The notes below the pieces were generated by a model. It made no database searches, was not told the DNA's origin, and worked only from the letters and a program-made list of their open reading frames with translations. Positions 58,906 through 64,000 of a DNA stretch of 64,000 bases are shown in pieces (position 1 is the stretch's first letter; each line of letters starts with the position of its first letter). Both the position numbers and the translations under genes were made by a program. The DNA is from Rhododendron vialii (lineage: Eukaryota; Streptophyta; Magnoliopsida; Ericales; Ericaceae), in the NCBI RefSeq assembly GCF_030253575.1, contig NC_080561.1, positions 24,463,564-24,527,563 on the forward strand. Direction: 5' to 3'.

Positions 58906-59788
58906 AGTAGCTTGAGCCGACGACGGCAGAGAGGAGAGAGGAGCGACAATTGCAGCTCGACGAACCGCCCTCGCAACCAAGGAAGAAGCCATGGCTCGGA
59001 ATTCGTCGACGGTCGACTAAGATCGAAACCAAATTGACGGGCTCCTGGGCGGTGGTTGAAACCACGGCGGCGGTGGAGGGAGGGCGGCGGTGGAGGGATG
59101 GGCGGCGGTGAGGATGGTGGCGTCGTTGGTGACAGCCGGGAGAAAAGTACACAGTTGGTGTGTTGAAAAAAGAGAGAAGTGGACGGACAATCAATAGTTG
59201 GTGTGTTGTGCGCATCTGCCGTCTGGCTTCGTCAGGGCAATATTATAAAAATACATGCACAGGACCTTCTCAGCAATTGGACTTATAGGAGAAGGATCTC
59301 CCCAGCCGTGAATTACAAAAATAGGACCGGCCAAGCATTTTATCTATTCTTTTTATTCTTTTTTTAAAGAAAAAAGACTGGTGTGTTTTACCCTTTTTTT
59401 CCCTTCCTTCTAAGATATGCGGAAAATTTGGATACAAATTAACCAAACTTCATAAATTGAGTACACATAATTCGTACCACTATTTAGTTTAACTTGAATA
59501 TGAAACTCTTATTATTAAATTTCTTTATAATTCCTTAACTGTTACACAAGGGTCCATTTTCATCTCTATGAGATTTGAATATCAAAATAATGGATAGTCA
59601 TTATTCAATGGGTTTAATAAACTTTTTTTTTTTCGAAGTCTTACAATGGATTTGATTGGCACAATCAAACATAGAGATATTTTTCGATTCAAGAGACAAA
59701 CTTATTTAATATATTCACCACCCAAAAAAAACTTATTTAATATTATCGAATAGGAATAGGTTTTCATACGTAGAAATCTATATTATTA
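58906..59788. other. GC-rich then AT-rich spacer, no gene seen
   Basis: 58906-59230 stays GC-rich with GGCGGCGGTGGAGGG repeats, perhaps the rest of the captured or duplicated segment that holds the EF-hand fragment. 59230-59788 is ordinary AT-rich sequence. Confidence 0.5.
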
Positions 59789-60394
59789 GGGCAAATTTCA
59801 CCCAGATCCCCTAAGGTATCTGACAATGACAGAAGGTACCCCACAGTTTTCAAAAATTGCAGGAACCTCCCCTATTTCACAGTTTGGGTTTCATTCCGTT
59901 AGTGAAATGGACGGAAAATGTACGAAAAATGAAATCTTCAATTTTATTTAGTTCTACAGCTATTTTAGGGCTCTCATTGAAAGTCCTAAAGCCAACAATT
60001 AATTACGATAATTTAGGATAAAATGATTTAAAAAATAAAATATTCGCACCAATTCAAACGGATTAAAATTTGGAGCATTTAAATTTTTGCTCTTCAATTG
60101 GTTTTAGGGCTTTAAATGAAGAGCAAATACTTAAGTGCTCCAATTTTCAATCCATTTGAATCGGTGCGCAGATCTTATTTTTCTGATTTTAAAGTGCAAT
60201 AATTAATTTAAAAAATTGTTGTAAGGCCCATTATACCAATTTGTAACAGGCCCAGTCCATCTCATTTTTCCACAACACTTCTAGTCTAGCCCATCCTTTT
60301 TTTTAACTCCTCCGGTCCAACTTCATTTTTTAGTGGGACAAAATTGCCCCTTCTTTAATAAACTTCAAATTGTACGTGCATAAACGACGATTAC

Positions 60395-60436
<42 letters not shown>

Positions 60437-61061
60437 GAGATCACGATAGAGATCGCGCAGTGTAGATCGATCAGGATTTCTCACTAGTTTGTTCAACCTC
60501 TTTCGTGCACTCTAGATCAAGACACAGGATCCTTTTCTCCGTTGATCCGAGCTCGAACTGAATCGATCTGAGAAAAGGTTCGTTTTTTGATGATTTCTTT
60601 TTGTTCTAATTTGTTCTAATCGATTACAGAAAATGTTTTGATTGTAATTAAATGTTCAATTGTGACTTTGATGATAACGTTTGTTTTATGCCTTTGATGA
60701 TAATGTAAGTTTTATTGTACCTTTGAGTTGAATGTTCGGTATGTGCTTTCAATGTTGACAGAGTTTAGATTAGATGATCACAAACACCAAGGAGAATATA
60801 AACTGCAAATTTAAGCACCTAGGGCTTGCGCACTTTTGAAAAAAAATTAGACTGCAAATTGGAGAATTCACACTGCAGCTTTAAGGATTTTGGACATGGT
60901 CACTTTTTGCATTTAGACTGTAAATGAATATTAAACACACACCAGACTATTTATGAAATCTGTTTGAATATTATGAGTATAAATAGTGTTTTTGAGGCAT
61001 TAGATTTACAAATCGACTGATTATATCAAACAAATATCATTGTAGGTGTGTTTTTTTGTGC

Positions 61062-63609
61062 GATGGATACAACCAAAATATTGCTGTGTAGGTATGTATC
61101 GTAGGTTCTTGTTGTGAGGATATCTGGTGGCATTCGATTGGAGCATATTTTAAGAAAGATTTGTGATAGATGGAACAACTTATGCATTGGTAGTTTCTCA
61201 TTGTCATATGTGTTGGATGGGAGTGATTGTGAGCTTGACAATGAAGAATCTTTTGATAATATGTTGTATTTGTATCCTACTACTGATAGAATAGATGCTA
61301 AGGTTGAGGTGATTAAATCTTGTAGTGGACAAACGGTTGGAAGTATTAGTAGTGGAGGAACACTTGGAAGTATTAGTAGTGGAGTAGAAGTTGGTAGTTC
61401 TAGTGGTGCTGTCGCTGTTGTTGAAAGAGAAGAACCTTTGGAGGAATTTTGTCGCCATGCTGAAACTAAGTACTTGACAACGGGTTGGGCCAACTTGATA
61501 TATGAGGTTGGGCAAGTATTTGCTGGTGGTGTGAAAGAGCTTATGGCAACTTTGCAGCGATATGCTATTGAAAATGGTTTTATGTATGATCTTGTTAAAA
61601 ATGACAAGTATCGTGTGACTGCAAAGTGTTCGATTTCTAGCTGTGGATGGTATGTGCATGCCATTTTGGATCGCTCAAGCACAGAGTTTTGGATTAAGAA
61701 ACTGGTAAACGAGCATGGTTGTGGTTCAACCTATCGAACGAACAAACATAAACGGGTGACATCTAGTTTAGTTGCTAGTGAGGTTACTAGTATGGTTTAG
61801 AAAAAGAATAACACATCACCTATGGATCTGTTGGATTTGTTTCTGGACAAGTACGGTTTGGATTTATCATACCACCATGCATGGTTAGGAGTGGAGAAGG
61901 CTAGGGGGGAAATATTTGGAGACTATGAAAGTTCATTTGATAAGTTGAGGTGGTACGTTGAAGCTGCCAAAATTGCAAATCCAAGGAGCTTATTAAAGCT
62001 TGAAGTTGATCCTGTCAGCAAGGAATTCTCAAGGCTCTTTGTGTCGTTCAATGCATGTATCACAGGGTTTAATCATTGTCGACCATTCCTTTGCCTTGAT
62101 GGGACACATCTCAAAGGCAGATTCAAGGGGTGTCTTTTTGCTGCCACAGGAAAAGATGCAGATCAAGGTACTTTTTTGTGTTATTTTTTTATTTTGAATG
62201 TATTCCTTAGATATTCATATCTATTTATCTGCTTGTTCTATGATTGGTATAAGACAGAACCTAGGTTTCCATACATATCCATATCTATTTGTTTTCATAC
62301 ATATCAGTCAGCTTTCCATAGTTTTAAAAGGTCGCGGTTTTTGTTTTATTCTAGTAATGGTTGGCCTGAGAAGTGAGCACCTTGTCTCTAGATAGGCACT
62401 TTGTGTGACGTTTTGGGGTTGGTCAAATTTTGTATCAGTATTTATTTTTATTAAGTAGATTAATGTTTCTTTAACTAGAACTACATCTAAGTGGAGTTCC
62501 ATCTTATTTTTGTTTGTTTTGGGATTCTTTTTTGTGTTGCAGGTTTATTTCCCCTGGCGTTTGCTATTGTGAATGCAGAAAATGATTGTAATTGGTTGTG
62601 GTTTTTTCGGATTTTAAAGACTATCTTGTCTACACGACCTATTACTTTCATTAGTGATCACAACCATGGTCTCGTGAGTAACATACCAACTGTTTTTCCT
62701 GATTGTCATCATGCTTACTGTTTGTATCATCTTCAATTCAATTTGAAGGATCACTTCCCTGGACGGTTTCGAAAGGGTTATCGAAATAGGTTGGTTAAAT
62801 TGTTTAATGCTATCGCTTATGCTCCATCGGTATCAGCTTATATGATATGTGAGGCTAAGTTCTACTAGCATGGGGGAGATAAGGCCAAGACGTTTATTGC
62901 AAGTGTTCCAAAACAACATTGGACTAATGCTTATTTTCAAAGGCATCGATACGGAGAGATGAGCTCTAGTGCTATTGAGTCCTTCAATAACTGGATACTT
63001 GATGCACGGCTTATGCCGATAATGAATTTAGTTGAAGAGTTGAGGTCCAAAATTATGATTCAAATGTTGCGTAGAAGAGAAGAAGCATCGCGTTGGGTTT
63101 CTCAGATTTGTCCAGACATGGATGCAAAGTTAGCTAAAAGGATTGACAAGGGGAGGTCGTGGAGGGTTTATAAATCAAAAACCGGCTTGTATGAGGTGAA
63201 ATCTGTACCTGCTGTTCTAGTAAATCTTGAGGAAGGGACATGTTCTTGTGGAGCCTGGCAATACAATGGTTTCTTATGTGCTCATGTCGCAACGGTGTTA
63301 GTCAAGACTTGTGGAGAGGAGGGATCTTTGGCTGGTTACATTGATCCGTTTTATCATGTTGAGGCATATCGGCTCACATATCAAGATAATATCCATCCAA
63401 TTCTAGCTATGGATATTCTTGATTTCACACAAGGAAGTACTCAGGTTATCAAAGCTCCAAAAAATAGGAGACAAGCTGGAAGACCTTGCGTAAAGCGCAT
63501 TCGTTCTAGGGGTGAAGAACAATCCTCTGCTAGGCCAATGAAATGTGCAAGGTGCCATAAGCTTTCTCACCACAACCGCAGGACATGCAAATGGGCTACG
63601 GATGATTGA
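61062..63609 (+). pseudogene. MULE transposase, two exons, two stops
   Basis: Exon 1 to 62167 (AAG|GTACTT), exon 2 from 62543 (TTGCAG|GTTTAT); the join reads KDADQ-GLFPLAFAIVN in phase. Domains: PB1-like N-terminus (stops present before 61114), MuDR zinc-binding region (ENGFMYDLVKNDKYRVTAKC), DDE core with FLCLDGTHLKGRFKG and ISDHNHGL, HYAYCLYHL-type CHHAYCLYHL, NNW region SSSAIESFNNWILDAR, SWIM finger CSCGAWQYNGFLCAHVATVL, CCHC knuckle CARCHKLSHHNRRTC. Two in-frame TAG codons, at 61798 and 62866, break it. Otherwise remarkably open, so it decayed recently. Ends TGA at 63607-63609. Confidence 0.92.
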
Positions 63610-63879
63610 TTATTTACATTTTTAATAGTACATTGTTTTGTTGGAATTCATATCCATACAAGTAAAGAGACTACTTAATTGTTCTTAGGTGCAGGACCAT
63701 TGCGAGGCACAACAAAAGGACTTGCAAGGAACCTCTTCTTAGTTGATTCTTAGAATGACACATTAAAGTCTTTCTGCATTCTTCTTCACAAAAGTTTATG
63801 AACTGAGAGTTTGTTTAGTTTTATATTGCGTTTCCAATAAGTCGAGTATTGCGATACTGGTTGAGAAGATTTTTAGTAC

Positions 63880-63985
63880 TATGCAGTTTATGAGTGTCTT
63901 CAATTTTATGCAGTTTATGAGTGTCTTCAGTTTTATGAAACTTTATGAGTATCTTCAGTTTTATGAAACTTTATGTTGGTCATCT
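63880..63985. repeat. Short tandem repeat downstream of the transposase
   Basis: About four copies of a 24-30-bp unit containing TTATGAGTGTCTTCA(G/A)TTTTATG. Position 3' of the transposase suggests MULE subterminal sequence. Confidence 0.75.
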
Positions 63986-64000
63986 CTGTATATTTTGGTT

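Larger units (their letters stand above)
59789..64000 (+). mobile_element. Second MULE, left end and body (right end outside window)
   Basis: Left end near 59789 begins GGGCAAATTTCACCC and goes on CAGATCCCCTAAGG, GGTACC and CAGGAACCTCCC, a TIR type common in plant MULEs. A MuDR-type transposase on the plus strand follows at 61062-63609. The right TIR is not in the window. A 60-bp inverted pair (about 60050-60110 versus 60110-60165, sharing AATTTTTGCTCTTCA-like words) sits in the leader, then a GA tract (60397-60433). Confidence 0.75.

Noticed and set aside
61026..61682. 218-codon minus-strand ORF
   Set aside because: Shadow of the second MULE transposase exon 1, which carries the recognisable domains on the plus strand.
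1..64000. A novel coordinated gene system (defence, metabolic cluster)
   Set aside because: Apart from the HMA gene every coding trace is a pseudogene, gene fragment or transposon; nothing shows co-orientation or shared regulation that would support a new system.

Overview
The window looks like nuclear DNA of a flowering plant, most likely a eudicot. It is AT-rich, has intron-split genes whose closest recognisable relatives are plant proteins, and is crowded with Copia, Ty3/gypsy-type, TRIM, MULE, hAT, Tourist-like and Stowaway-like elements. I cannot name the species. No rRNA, tRNA gene, CRISPR array or prokaryote-type operon is visible.

Layout. 1-1813 is the end of a Ty3/gypsy-type LTR. 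About 2750-17162 (minus) is a decayed copy of an ARF-GEF gene of the BIG5/MIN7/BEN1 type; at least 15 exon remnants are readable, with nonsense codons, frameshifts, a missing Sec7 exon and inserted repeats. 19.5-20.3 kb holds a possible orphan first exon and 5' UTR on the minus strand. 20.4-24.6 kb is a nest of hairpin and TIR elements plus a tRNA-derived SINE. 25468-29571 (plus) is the one gene here that reads as intact: a three-exon, 84-residue HMA (heavy-metal-associated) domain protein whose 3.7-kb second intron is filled with an hAT-like element. 30593-31432 is a solo LTR with target duplication ATACT. 31704-38561 is a complete but dead Copia element (minus) with 561-bp LTRs, a Met-tRNA-type primer site and target duplication CCAAT.

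39399-56327 (minus) is a nucleoporin NUP98 pseudogene whose promoter-proximal FG exon is tandemly duplicated. It is broken by five nonsense codons and by two well-defined insertions: an hAT element in the last exon (39622-40348) and a 7.2-kb MuDR-type MULE in an intron (42847-50064). The MULE has itself been invaded twice: by a Tourist-like element (46714-47586) that carries what I read as the first exon of a chloroplast Cu/Zn superoxide dismutase gene, and by a compact array of TRIM LTRs (49157-49956) in its right TIR. This gives a clear order of events: NUP98 copy, then MULE, then TRIM and SOD-carrying element.

56.9-58.4 kb is CCA/CCG microsatellite and a degenerate minisatellite. 58.57-58.9 kb is a GC-rich, internally duplicated EF-hand fragment. 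About 59789 to beyond the window end is a second MULE (plus) with a two-exon transposase carrying two in-frame stops.

The genes do not form a functional pathway. The two large host genes (BIG5-like and NUP98-like) are both dead, which suggests a paralogous block left after a genome or segmental duplication. The HMA gene between them is the only likely living host gene.
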